A stretch of 21,169 nucleotides of DNA from an uncultured Pedobacter sp. (GTDB lineage: Bacteria > Bacteroidota > Bacteroidia > Sphingobacteriales > Sphingobacteriaceae): assembly GCA_938008555.1 (NCBI GenBank), contig CALLKE010000083.1, forward strand, positions 1-21,169, in the 5' to 3' direction. A model generated the notes under the pieces. That model saw only the letters and a program-made list of their open reading frames with translations. It had not been told where the DNA came from and did no database searches. Of this stretch, positions 15,066 to 21,169 are shown piece by piece. The stretch's first letter is position 1. Each line of letters begins with the position of its first letter. The position numbers and the translations under genes are program-made.

Positions 15066-17630
15066 ATGTATAAATATATGCGAATTTTAATAACAATCAT
15101 GCTGCTATGGTCCAGTGCTATAGCATTTAGCCAAGAGATATGGCAACTGTCACCATGGGCACCAGATAGTAGCTATGTGATAGGTGCATATCCTTCTGGA
15201 GAGCCTAAGTGGGTGAAAGTGGATAGTTTGGGTGTAGCAGACTCCATCTACCTATCTGGCGATACTATCAGGCTGCGAGACGGGAGCGGCTCAGTAATAC
15301 TTCCATGCGAACAAGTATATGAGATATTTATAGATAAGTTTACAGGTGTGTACACATATCCAAGTGGACCTGTAGCTTGTGGTGCTTTTGGTTATTGTGA
15401 AGATCCGAGGACTTTGTTTTATTATGATGGTGAAACGTGGAATATCATGGTACGTGACGCACGAATAACAACTAGCGATGACTACCCAGATAAAGATGAA
15501 GTAATCCCATTGGAAAATGCGGACATTTATATAGACCAAGATACAACTTGGTTTTTTACGTGGGAGAATGGATGGCAAATATTTTCTACCAAGTTCAAAA
15601 CAGATACTTCATTAATTACTCAGATAATCAGTGATAGCCTTGCTAATATAACCACAGAGCCTGACAGCATCCAAAGGTCTGGCAACATCATAAGTCTGCG
15701 CGATGGCTCAGGCAGTGTGAATGTGAGTGATCTGGTAAATGTTGCAGATAGTACATCGGTATTGAATTCCTACGGCACGATCATAACCGAAACAACAGCA
15801 AATACCTATAATGTGAAGGTAGATAGTAGTCTATTTGCAACCACTTATGATATCACGCAAAAGCAAAATATAATCACCGGTACTTCGGGTCAGACATTGC
15901 GGTTTGATGGAACAAATTCTTTGATCGCAAATAGTCTCTTATACAATGTAGGAAATCAAATAGGGATAGGTACGATAACTCCTACAGCTTCCTATATTCT
16001 CGACGTGGCTGGTAATACAAAGATTAGAGATGGATTCCTGACTGTAGATGGCACAGTATTTATAAACGCATCTAATACGCTAAATATGTATAACGCTGCC
16101 AATACGGGTATCTTTCATTCCTATCAAGATGGAGCGACATCTACAGATAATATTGTATATAGAGGTCAACATAAGACATTTACCATCGGCTACAATGCTG
16201 GTGCAGGTCAGTCATACGCCAATGTAGCAAATAAAAAGCTGCATATAAACGGTGCAGTCAGCATCGGTGATGGTGTATCTGCGACATCTGTAGCCGCAAA
16301 TAGTCTATTGGTAGAAGGAAGTGCCACGGTGCAAGATCGGACGGGTACTGCTACGACGTTGGGTGGATTCGATACAAATGGTAAGTTGGTAGGTGTGTCA
16401 CTCGGCACAGGTCTGAGTTGGTCAGGGAGTACACTCAATGGTAATGTAGGAAATGTAATAGGAAGTGGTGTTGCTACAAGGGTGGCATTTTGGAATGGAA
16501 CGAATTCATTATCAAGTACAGGTAATCTACGAAGTGAGCCATCTTATCTATATACAGGATATTCAGAAGGAATACACATCGACGGGTCTAATACTTCCTA
16601 TGCAAGCGGAATAAAATTTAGAAATGAAGGATATGCGCATTGTACATTTGGGATGAAAGGAAACCAATTTGTATTTTCTAATACAAGTGCAAATCACGCT
16701 ATTTTATGGGCTACACCAACTGATCATTTAAAAATTAATATGTCCAGCGGAGTTATTAATGTGCCAAACCTAGCAGGATCTGATAACCGTATGGTTATAG
16801 CCAACTCATCTGGTGATCTATCTACACAATCTATACCCACTTCACCCCAAACATGGGGCGACTTTACTTCAAATATTCAATCATGGAATAGTACTGGCAC
16901 GTTTGGCTCAGGTAAGGATGTCGGCATAGGAGGACAGCCTACTCAGGACTTCGACGTAAATGGAAATGCCAGATTGCGTGGTGCAATTTATAATAGCTCC
17001 AACTCAGCAGGTACTACAGGGCAGGTATTGACCAGTCAGGGTACGGGAAGCTGGATATGGAGTACACCAACAACAAACTTGAGTTATAGTGTCAAATCAG
17101 GTACAGACGTTTACTTAGAATCTTCATCTGGTGCAGATGTTATTCTTAGAGATGGCGATGGGACTGTAGTGAATCGGGTTGCGAGTAATGTAGTATCCTT
17201 CGATGCTGCTGGTGCTCAGTTTGCACAGTTGCAAGCTGGGAGTTTTGATTGGGTATCACAGACAATGTCATCATCTTTCACTAAAATAGATTATGGACAA
17301 ACCTATTTTAATGGAGTGAGTGCAAATGCTACAACTGATCAAATAACAATCAACGCTACTGGTGATTACGAGATTACTTATTGTGGTTGTACTATTTTGT
17401 CAAGTGGAACTACTACAAAAATAAATCTACAACTGTTTTTAAACAATTCATCTACAGGTGTTTTTTTAGGAAACTCAAAACATGTACTTGCAAACGAATG
17501 CTTTTCTAAATCATATATGAAATATCTCACATCCGGAACTACTGTAGATTTAAGATTTGCAAAAGACAATGGAGACTCAACAAGCATATTTTGGGACTCA
17601 CATTCACTCACAGTTAAGAGAATTAGGTAA
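15066..17630 (+). CDS. Tail fibre / receptor-binding protein with signal peptide
   Basis: This 854-residue protein opens with a convincing secretion signal: basic start, hydrophobic core ILITIMLLWSSAIA, and likely cleavage after AFS (residue 22). Three LRDG-S/D-G-S/T-V turns occur at about 70-77, 211-218 and 694-701. Two stretches follow the Bacteroidota fibre repeat pattern 'IGTxxPTxxxxLDVxGNxxIRDG' (near IGIGTITPTASYILDVAGN and QDFDVNGNARLRG). The C-terminus (about 725-854; SFDWVSQTMSSSFTKIDYG, YEITYCGCTILSSG) looks like a C1q/TNF-type jelly-roll tip. No S74 autoprotease end is seen. It probably trimerises and binds the host surface. The signal peptide is unusual for a phage fibre. Confidence 0.78.
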   Translation: MYKYMRILITIMLLWSSAIAFSQEIWQLSPWAPDSSYVIGAYPSGEPKWVKVDSLGVADSIYLSGDTIRLRDGSGSVILPCEQVYEIFIDKFTGVYTYPSGPVACGAFGYCEDPRTLFYYDGETWNIMVRDARITTSDDYPDKDEVIPLENADIYIDQDTTWFFTWENGWQIFSTKFKTDTSLITQIISDSLANITTEPDSIQRSGNIISLRDGSGSVNVSDLVNVADSTSVLNSYGTIITETTANTYNVKVDSSLFATTYDITQKQNIITGTSGQTLRFDGTNSLIANSLLYNVGNQIGIGTITPTASYILDVAGNTKIRDGFLTVDGTVFINASNTLNMYNAANTGIFHSYQDGATSTDNIVYRGQHKTFTIGYNAGAGQSYANVANKKLHINGAVSIGDGVSATSVAANSLLVEGSATVQDRTGTATTLGGFDTNGKLVGVSLGTGLSWSGSTLNGNVGNVIGSGVATRVAFWNGTNSLSSTGNLRSEPSYLYTGYSEGIHIDGSNTSYASGIKFRNEGYAHCTFGMKGNQFVFSNTSANHAILWATPTDHLKINMSSGVINVPNLAGSDNRMVIANSSGDLSTQSIPTSPQTWGDFTSNIQSWNSTGTFGSGKDVGIGGQPTQDFDVNGNARLRGAIYNSSNSAGTTGQVLTSQGTGSWIWSTPTTNLSYSVKSGTDVYLESSSGADVILRDGDGTVVNRVASNVVSFDAAGAQFAQLQAGSFDWVSQTMSSSFTKIDYGQTYFNGVSANATTDQITINATGDYEITYCGCTILSSGTTTKINLQLFLNNSSTGVFLGNSKHVLANECFSKSYMKYLTSGTTVDLRFAKDNGDSTSIFWDSHSLTVKRIR

Positions 17631-17648
17631 TCATAAAATCATCATATC

Positions 17649-17900
17649 ATGACAAAAATAACAGTAACCAAACCAATATTTCGCGCGCAGCGAGCTACTA
17701 TAGGCTACGCAGAAAGAGAGTGTATCACTAAGCAAGCTGAGATCGAGTATAACGATCGACTGCAATTGCTCGCTTGTAATTTTGACCGTAAAGGCCCTAA
17801 TCCTTTCAAATATATGGATGGGCTTACAGTCTGGATAATTGATCCAGCGGATGTGCGCCATACGCACGATGAGTATGAAGATGTGGATGAAGAAGAATAA
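17649..17900 (+). CDS. Small acidic-tailed unknown protein
   Basis: The 83 residues start with a short strand (KITVTKPIFRAQRATIGYAE), continue with a polar middle (NFDRKGPNPFKYMDGLTVWIIDP), and end in an acidic cluster (EYEDVDEEE). No family is recognised. It follows the fibre after 18 nt and precedes the lipoprotein by 30 nt. It might be a fibre assembly chaperone, a common type of small gene in this position, but nothing in the sequence proves it. Confidence 0.55.
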   Translation: MTKITVTKPIFRAQRATIGYAERECITKQAEIEYNDRLQLLACNFDRKGPNPFKYMDGLTVWIIDPADVRHTHDEYEDVDEEE

Positions 17901-17930
17901 TCATTTTATTAACCAACAAAATTCATAAAA

Positions 17931-18533
17931 ATGAAACAGTTATTTTTTATCATTTTCGCATCTTTCGTACTATCATGTACGAAAGATGAAAATACAGTCT
18001 CAGTAGAGACTAGAAATATCACGTATGCTGCCATAGATGGTAGCTATCAGCATGATGGACGCAGTGGAATTTATATACCTTTTAATTATCCACAAAGTCA
18101 GGTGACTTTTCACGATTTCCAGTTTATATACTTAATTCAAAACCAACAGCTATTAGATAGCACAGTATATGATAAGAAATCAAACGACCGATCAAAACGG
18201 TACGGAATAATTTGGTATCCTTACCAGGTAGTGTATTATTACAAAGATGGTAGTATTAATAAAGAAATTGCCAACTGCCCTGAGACGTTGGGAAACCACT
18301 ACGTAAAATATCCTGACCTGAATTATAACCAGGTAAATATCTCAAATCCTGAGAACTGGCTCCAAATCGAAAGAACTAAACGAAAGAAGAAATGGTATAG
18401 TGACTGGTGTGGCGTCCAGCTCGATCAATGGGTGTGGCACGTGACTACATCTAGTGGTGTAGATGTGGTAGAACCCATCGATCCGACGGTGTGTAGTGGA
18501 TATGGTGTGTTGGGGTATCAGTTGATATTTTAG
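17931..18533 (+). CDS. Phage-encoded lipoprotein of unknown role
   Basis: A short basic start and hydrophobic core (LFFIIFASFV) end in the lipobox VLSC, with C16 as the lipidated residue, followed by TKDEN. The polar-acidic start after the cysteine is common in Bacteroidota lipoproteins that reach the outer membrane. The mature part (about 185 residues) is aromatic-rich with no domain I recognise; the late segment RKKKWYSDWCGVQLDQWVWHV is notable. It is the last rightward gene before the convergent integrase, with 3' ends overlapping by 4 nt. This is a usual place for lysogenic conversion genes, so receptor masking or superinfection exclusion is a reasonable guess. A strong inverted repeat overlaps its signal sequence. 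Confidence 0.72.
   Translation: MKQLFFIIFASFVLSCTKDENTVSVETRNITYAAIDGSYQHDGRSGIYIPFNYPQSQVTFHDFQFIYLIQNQQLLDSTVYDKKSNDRSKRYGIIWYPYQVVYYYKDGSINKEIANCPETLGNHYVKYPDLNYNQVNISNPENWLQIERTKRKKKWYSDWCGVQLDQWVWHVTTSSGVDVVEPIDPTVCSGYGVLGYQLIF
17959..17988. repeat. Perfect 12-bp inverted repeat over the lipobox codons
   Basis: CATCTTTCGTAC (17959-17970) and GTACGAAAGATG (17977-17988) are exact inverted arms with a 6-nt loop (TATCAT). Four more T/A pairs (TTTT 17953-17956, AAAA 17989-17992) can add with a CG bulge. It starts 28 nt after the first base of the lipoprotein gene and covers codons 10-20. There is no T-run on either side, so it is not a simple terminator. Confidence 0.8.
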
Positions 18534-19663
18534 GATTGAAGCATATTAATCATGTGATGTGATTTCTCAGCAGCCATCAAGTCATCTATCCGGACATATT
18601 TACGGAATTCTGATTCTGTTTTATGTCCGGTTATTTTCATTATAAGATGCATCTCTATTCCAGCCATAACTGCATTTGTCGCAAAACTACGTCTAGCGGT
18701 ATGCGAAGTGACTTTCTCCCAATTTTCAATTCCTACAATTTTGCAGGCTTCTTTGATGTAGGTATTAGTTTTCTGCAGGCTTATTTTATGATATTCCATC
18801 TCTAGCAATGTCATCAGTTTGTCAGATACAGGTATTGTCACCCTAGCTTGTGTTTTTTCTAATTGACGTATGGATATCATTTTTTTATCACCGCTGAGTA
18901 ATATCATTTTTTTATCTATGTTAGAATAAGTCTCAAATCTTTGACCAGTATAGGCACCAATAAGAAATATAATCGTAGCATTTCTATGAACATCGCTCAT
19001 ATCATTTAATCCATCGTACAATAGATTTAACTCATCATTGTTCAAAAATATTTTATCTGAAACCTTAACAGTTGTCAAGAATTTATTGCTTTGATAAAAT
19101 AGATTTGTATGAATACCATCTATATAAGCCGCATCCATTATTTGTTTCATTTTCTTGAGCATGAGGTGCGTATATGATGATGAATGATTTTCCATTCTTT
19201 TTAAAAAACCTTTATGCCACGATGCCGTCACTTGGTCAAAACTAAAGTCTGGATACATCTCATTAATTTTTGTAACAAAATTTTTCACCACTTTCATTGT
19301 TGATTTTTTGATACTCATTTCAGCTTGCCACTTGACCGCATAATTTTTAAACAATAGATCATCCTTACCATAGAGCCTATTTTGCAGTAGATTTCTAAGA
19401 TCTGTAGTCGAAAGTCTTACACCTTTTATCTTATACTCATTTCTTACTCTCTCTATAAATACCACAATTTCGCCAAGCAGGTTATTTATAGTAGTAGCAT
19501 TTGGATGTGTAGGTTTTACCCTTTGTTTTTTTTTGTCCCAATATTTAAGGTCTATTTTTTCACCCATTGACATTTTAAGTCTCGATGATGATGTAGTGTG
19601 ATAAATAAGCGTAATATAATTATGGTCCCGAACTTTGTTAAGATTAAATCTTATAGATGCCAC
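18530..19663 (-). CDS. Phage integrase, Bacteroides-type tyrosine recombinase
   Basis: This is the site-specific integrase for lysogeny. Of 377 residues, an N-terminal arm-binding region (about 1-100, with IRFNLNK, YWDKKKQRVKP) is followed by a SAM-like core-binding domain (about 105-200) and the catalytic domain: R242 (GQRFETY), K270 (LEKTQA), H321 and R324 (HTARRSF), H347 (GHK) and nucleophile Y356 (RKYVR). All catalytic residues are present. The start codon is GTG at 19663-19661. The arm repeats and probable attP core lie directly upstream, the standard layout. A -7-like TATATTTG on the minus strand (19740-19733) gives a leader that runs through the arm repeats, so integrase binding there might repress its own gene. 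Confidence 0.93.
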   Translation of the reverse strand: MASIRFNLNKVRDHNYITLIYHTTSSSRLKMSMGEKIDLKYWDKKKQRVKPTHPNATTINNLLGEIVVFIERVRNEYKIKGVRLSTTDLRNLLQNRLYGKDDLLFKNYAVKWQAEMSIKKSTMKVVKNFVTKINEMYPDFSFDQVTASWHKGFLKRMENHSSSYTHLMLKKMKQIMDAAYIDGIHTNLFYQSNKFLTTVKVSDKIFLNNDELNLLYDGLNDMSDVHRNATIIFLIGAYTGQRFETYSNIDKKMILLSGDKKMISIRQLEKTQARVTIPVSDKLMTLLEMEYHKISLQKTNTYIKEACKIVGIENWEKVTSHTARRSFATNAVMAGIEMHLIMKITGHKTESEFRKYVRIDDLMAAEKSHHMINMLQS

Positions 19664-19700
19664 AAATAATTAATTTTATAAAAAATAATTAATAAAATAC

Positions 19701-19722
19701 GTTAGGTTAAATGTTAGGTTAA
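19701..19722. repeat. Left arm-type repeat pair, GTTAGGTTAA x2
   Basis: GTTAGGTTAA occurs at 19701-19710 and 19713-19722, spaced as a 12-nt tandem. A matching pair is found at 19930-19951 in the same orientation. The two pairs lie at nearly equal distances (99 and 91 nt) from the probable core, as expected for arm sites bound by the integrase N-terminal domain. Confidence 0.7.
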
Positions 19723-19732
19723 AATAATTACA

Positions 19733-19740
19733 CAAATATA
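19733..19740 (-). promoter_or_regulatory. -7 box of the probable integrase promoter
   Basis: Read on the minus strand this is TATATTTG, an exact match to TAnnTTTG. No TTTG is evident at the -33 distance. The transcript would start near 19726 and pass through the left arm repeats before the GTG at 19663. Confidence 0.45.
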
Positions 19741-19821
19741 TATAATGTTGCGAATATAGTTGTAAATAATATTGATTTATTGGTATTTATTTAAATTTGG
19801 ACACATGTAAAGAGTAAATAC

Positions 19822-19838
19822 AATCCGAACGGGATCAC
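19822..19838. other. Probable attP core (tRNA 3'-end-like)
   Basis: AATCCGAACGGGATCAC looks like the end of a tRNA gene: T-loop end AAT(C), the 3' half of the T stem, then an acceptor strand GGGATC with A and C. Bacteroidota have tRNAs ending in CGGGATCAC, as far as I recall. The rest of a tRNA is not present upstream, which is what an attP carries when a phage uses a tRNA gene as attB. It lies between the two arm-repeat pairs and upstream of the integrase. Confidence 0.55.
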
Positions 19839-19866
19839 TTTAAAGGCGCTTTTACAGCACTTTTTT

Positions 19867-19880
19867 TAGTTTATAAACTA
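19867..19880. repeat. Perfect 14-bp palindrome in the attP region
   Basis: TAGTTTATAAACTA is a perfect palindrome preceded by a run of seven T bases. It lies between the core and the right arm repeats. It might be a site for a bending protein, an excisionase or a dimeric repressor. Nothing in the sequence decides between these. Confidence 0.5.
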
Positions 19881-19899
19881 CACATTTATAACTACTTAC

Positions 19900-19930
19900 T
19901 TGTTAAATAAAATTATATCCATTATCTTTG
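19900..19930 (+). promoter_or_regulatory. Host-type rightward promoter of the early operon
   Basis: TTG (19900-19902) is followed after 20 nt by TATCTTTG (19923-19930), a standard Bacteroidota -33/-7 pair. The last G of the -7 box is the first base of the right arm repeats, so a protein bound there would cover the transcription start. It should drive the small-gene operon that ends in HNH and the presumed terminase. Confidence 0.65.
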
Positions 19931-19951
19931 TTAGGTCAATTGTTAGGTTAG
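19930..19951. repeat. Right arm-type repeat pair, GTTAGGTCAA / GTTAGGTTAG
   Basis: GTTAGGTCAA (19930-19939) and GTTAGGTTAG (19942-19951) have the same 12-nt period as the left pair. They overlap the start region of the rightward promoter. They are read here as integrase arm sites, with a possible second role as operator. Confidence 0.68.
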
Positions 19952-19972
19952 TATTTAGTGAATATAGTAATT

Positions 19973-20149
19973 ATGTGCTTAAAAGTATTTTTGTATATTA
20001 TCCAGACGATTGCTATCTGTGTTATCTTTATTATTATAGATTACAAAAGGCCAATCTCTCTTAAATTTATAACATTCACTTTAATTGAAAAGATAGCCAT
20101 TATTTTGACAATGGTTGTAATTTTAGTCATAATAAAAATAGACTTATGA
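19973..20149 (+). CDS. Small two-helix membrane protein
   Basis: The protein is 58 residues from ATG 19973; a GTG at 19958 in the same frame would add five residues. It has two hydrophobic segments, FLYIIQTIAICVIFIII and IEKIAIILTMVVILVIIKI, joined by a short basic/polar link. No family is recognised. It is the first gene after the host-type promoter, and its stop overlaps the next ATG. Superinfection exclusion or a membrane-linked early role is a guess only. Confidence 0.55.
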   Translation: MCLKVFLYIIQTIAICVIFIIIDYKRPISLKFITFTLIEKIAIILTMVVILVIIKIDL

Positions 20150-20310
20150 ATGACCTTGAAAAAATGATTATGGAAATAATGGATGAAACTATACTTACAG
20201 ATAGTCAAATGGATGCCATTAAAAAACTCATATCTAAATGCAGCCTTTATCAATTTGACCAATTAATTGAATTGGATTATGACTTAAGTATTCAAGAAAA
20301 TAAGGATTAA
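20146..20310 (+). CDS. Small unknown acidic helical protein
   Basis: The 54 residues start MNDLEKMIMEIMDETILTD and end in YDLSIQENKD. The start overlaps the preceding stop (ATGA) and the next gene begins 2 nt after its TAA, so it sits firmly in the operon. It looks helical and acidic, with no helix-turn-helix that I can see. Confidence 0.6.
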   Translation: MNDLEKMIMEIMDETILTDSQMDAIKKLISKCSLYQFDQLIELDYDLSIQENKD

Positions 20311-20312
20311 TA

Positions 20313-20519
20313 ATGAACGCAAAAGACAAGGCAAATTATTTAGTAAATTATTACACTGAACTTTTAGATTTAGGTACAAGTAATTACATAAAAGGATTAG
20401 CTAAACAATGTGCAATGAAATGTGTAAATGAAATACTTAAAACAATTGTTGTTTTAAAAGATAATGACATTGATTTTAGATATTGGAATGAAGTATTAAA
20501 AGAATTTGATAAGTTATGA
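20313..20519 (+). CDS. Small unknown helical protein
   Basis: The 68 residues (MNAKDKANYLVNYYTELLDLG..., ending LKEFDKL) are helical with two cysteines in AKQCAMKC. Similar short proteins ('KAxxLVxxYxxxL') occur in early regions of Bacteroidota phages and are of unknown role. It overlaps the HNH start by 4 nt (ATGA). Confidence 0.6.
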   Translation: MNAKDKANYLVNYYTELLDLGTSNYIKGLAKQCAMKCVNEILKTIVVLKDNDIDFRYWNEVLKEFDKL

Positions 20520-20863
20520 AATCAGCATCACCATCATGGATAAATAAAACCAAGCGATCTGGACAAGATTCTGTATCAGATAGTCCTATCGACTATCATG
20601 GATGGGAATGGCGTAAATTCAGTGAGCAATACAAAAAGGCTCATCCTATGTGTGCAGAGTGTAAGCGACAAGGAAAGTATAGATTCGGACGTACAACAGA
20701 TCACATCATACCCGTGCGCTCAGGTGGTGCATTATGGGATGATCGCAATCTGCAGAATTTATGCAAGACGCATGATGATGAGAAAAGGAATAAAGAAAGC
20801 CGAGGTGAGATACCTGCATTTGTGGGTGAGTATGGTCATTATATACCAGTTGAATGTGGATAA
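20516..20863 (+). CDS. HNH endonuclease, terminase-associated type
   Basis: The protein is a 115-residue DNA nickase or endonuclease. The core is WRKFSEQYKKAHPMCAECKRQG (zinc cysteines C46, C49), TTDHIIPVRSGG (catalytic H63), RNLQNLC (conserved N78, C83) and KTHDDEK (H86). In HK97-like phages an HNH protein next to the terminase helps specific cutting of cos DNA during packaging. This is the last full-size gene before the window edge, and a new start follows at 21146, so the terminase probably lies just outside. Confidence 0.9.
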   Translation: MKSASPSWINKTKRSGQDSVSDSPIDYHGWEWRKFSEQYKKAHPMCAECKRQGKYRFGRTTDHIIPVRSGGALWDDRNLQNLCKTHDDEKRNKESRGEIPAFVGEYGHYIPVECG

Positions 20864-20877
20864 GTATCAATAGTATA

Positions 20878-21012
20878 ATGATCTATGAAGGAGATAAGTA
20901 TTGTGTGCGATGTAGAGATAAATTTGTACACAGTGCTATATACCAAAATGATAAGTTTATTAATGCCGTAACTAAACAACCAATCAAAAATATAGAAGCA
21001 ATATGGAAGTGA
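20878..21012 (+). CDS. Small unknown protein with one CxxC
   Basis: The 44 residues begin MIYEGDKYCVRCRDKF and end IKNIEAIWK. A single CxxC pair (C9, C12) could be half of a zinc site. It follows HNH by 14 nt and its end overlaps the next ATG. Being so short it may not be translated, but spacing and overlap fit the operon. Confidence 0.4.
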   Translation: MIYEGDKYCVRCRDKFVHSAIYQNDKFINAVTKQPIKNIEAIWK

Positions 21013-21086
21013 ATAAAAGAAAACATAAAGTAAAGCTAGTGCCAAACCCGAAACCGAAAGATCCATTTCAGATAATAAGGGATTAA
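21003..21086 (+). CDS. Tiny basic peptide (possible)
   Basis: The 27 residues begin MEVNKRKHKVKLVPNPKPKD and end PFQIIRD, very basic and proline-containing. The ATG lies inside the end of the preceding frame (10-nt overlap). Its reality depends only on context and composition. Confidence 0.3.
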   Translation: MEVNKRKHKVKLVPNPKPKDPFQIIRD

Positions 21087-21145
21087 CCATTGATTTCGTC
21101 GTTTTTATTCATTTTTTTATAGAGATAAGGGGGTATAAAAAAGAT

Positions 21146-21169
21146 ATGCAAAACCGATCGCACCACGAC
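21146..21169 (+). CDS. Start of a gene cut by the window edge
   Basis: ATG 21146 opens a frame of eight codons (MQNRSHHD) to the edge. An AAGGGGG stretch (21127-21133) lies somewhat far upstream. From the position behind HNH the small terminase subunit is expected here, but these residues identify nothing. Confidence 0.3.

Noticed and set aside
15066..17630. Diversity-generating retroelement acting on the fibre
   Set aside because: No reverse transcriptase and no template/variable repeat pair was seen.
19780..19845. A complete tRNA gene at the attP core
   Set aside because: Only the 3' end resembles a tRNA; no D or anticodon arm can be folded upstream in the AT-rich sequence.
19846..19866. 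Terminator at the G/C-rich stretch followed by seven T bases in the attP region
   Set aside because: The possible stem is only three to four pairs with mismatches, too weak to call.
1..21169. Window as one complete circular genome (right end joined to left end)
   Set aside because: Joining the edges gives only a 16-residue frame and leaves no terminase, which a packaging phage needs; a cut from a larger map is more likely.
1..21169. CRISPR array
   Set aside because: No series of short repeats with regular spacers was found; the GTTAGGT pairs are two copies each at attP.

Overview
The window is a temperate siphovirus (tailed phage with a long non-contractile tail) of a Bacteroidota host. The host assignment rests on -7 promoter boxes of the TAnnTTTG type, the near absence of Shine-Dalgarno sequences, a Bacteroides-type tyrosine integrase, a tail fibre with repeats typical of Bacteroidota surface and fibre proteins, and a hub protein of the Bacteroidota prophage type. 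No species can be named from sequence alone.

Layout. Positions 1-905 do not look like phage. They hold the tail of an unknown gene, a long imperfect hairpin resembling an integron attC site, and an orphan DNA methyltransferase ending just before a second, half-length attC-like box. Position 957 starts a XerC/D-like tyrosine recombinase. From about 1808 the phage structural module runs rightwards: three small membrane or coiled-coil proteins (holin-like), portal, prohead protease, major capsid, head-tail connector, head closure, HK97 gp10-like protein, tail terminator, tail tube, a gpG/gpGT pair made by a predicted -1 frameshift, tape measure, baseplate hub, a DUF5675 protein, a signal-peptide-bearing tail fibre, a small acidic protein and a lipoprotein. 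The phage integrase follows on the minus strand, then a probable intact attP (tRNA-3'-end-like core between paired arm repeats), then a rightward operon of small genes ending in an HNH endonuclease. The start of one more gene, where the terminase would be expected, is cut by the window edge.

Expression. Three copies of CGTTACATCCCGTAAC lie exactly 25 nt upstream of a TTTG box, in front of the holin-like block, the protease-capsid block and the head-tail block. They look like a phage promoter family controlled by one activator. Strong hairpin terminators follow directly after the two highest-copy structural genes, capsid and tail tube.

Genome state. If the attP call is right, both arms and the core are contiguous, so the DNA is the free or excised form and the window is a cut from a larger, probably circular map. 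The cassette-like DNA at the left would then be either captured cargo between terminase and portal, or flanking DNA joined to the phage at position 905/906. No repressor, replication gene or terminase is recognisable inside the window.
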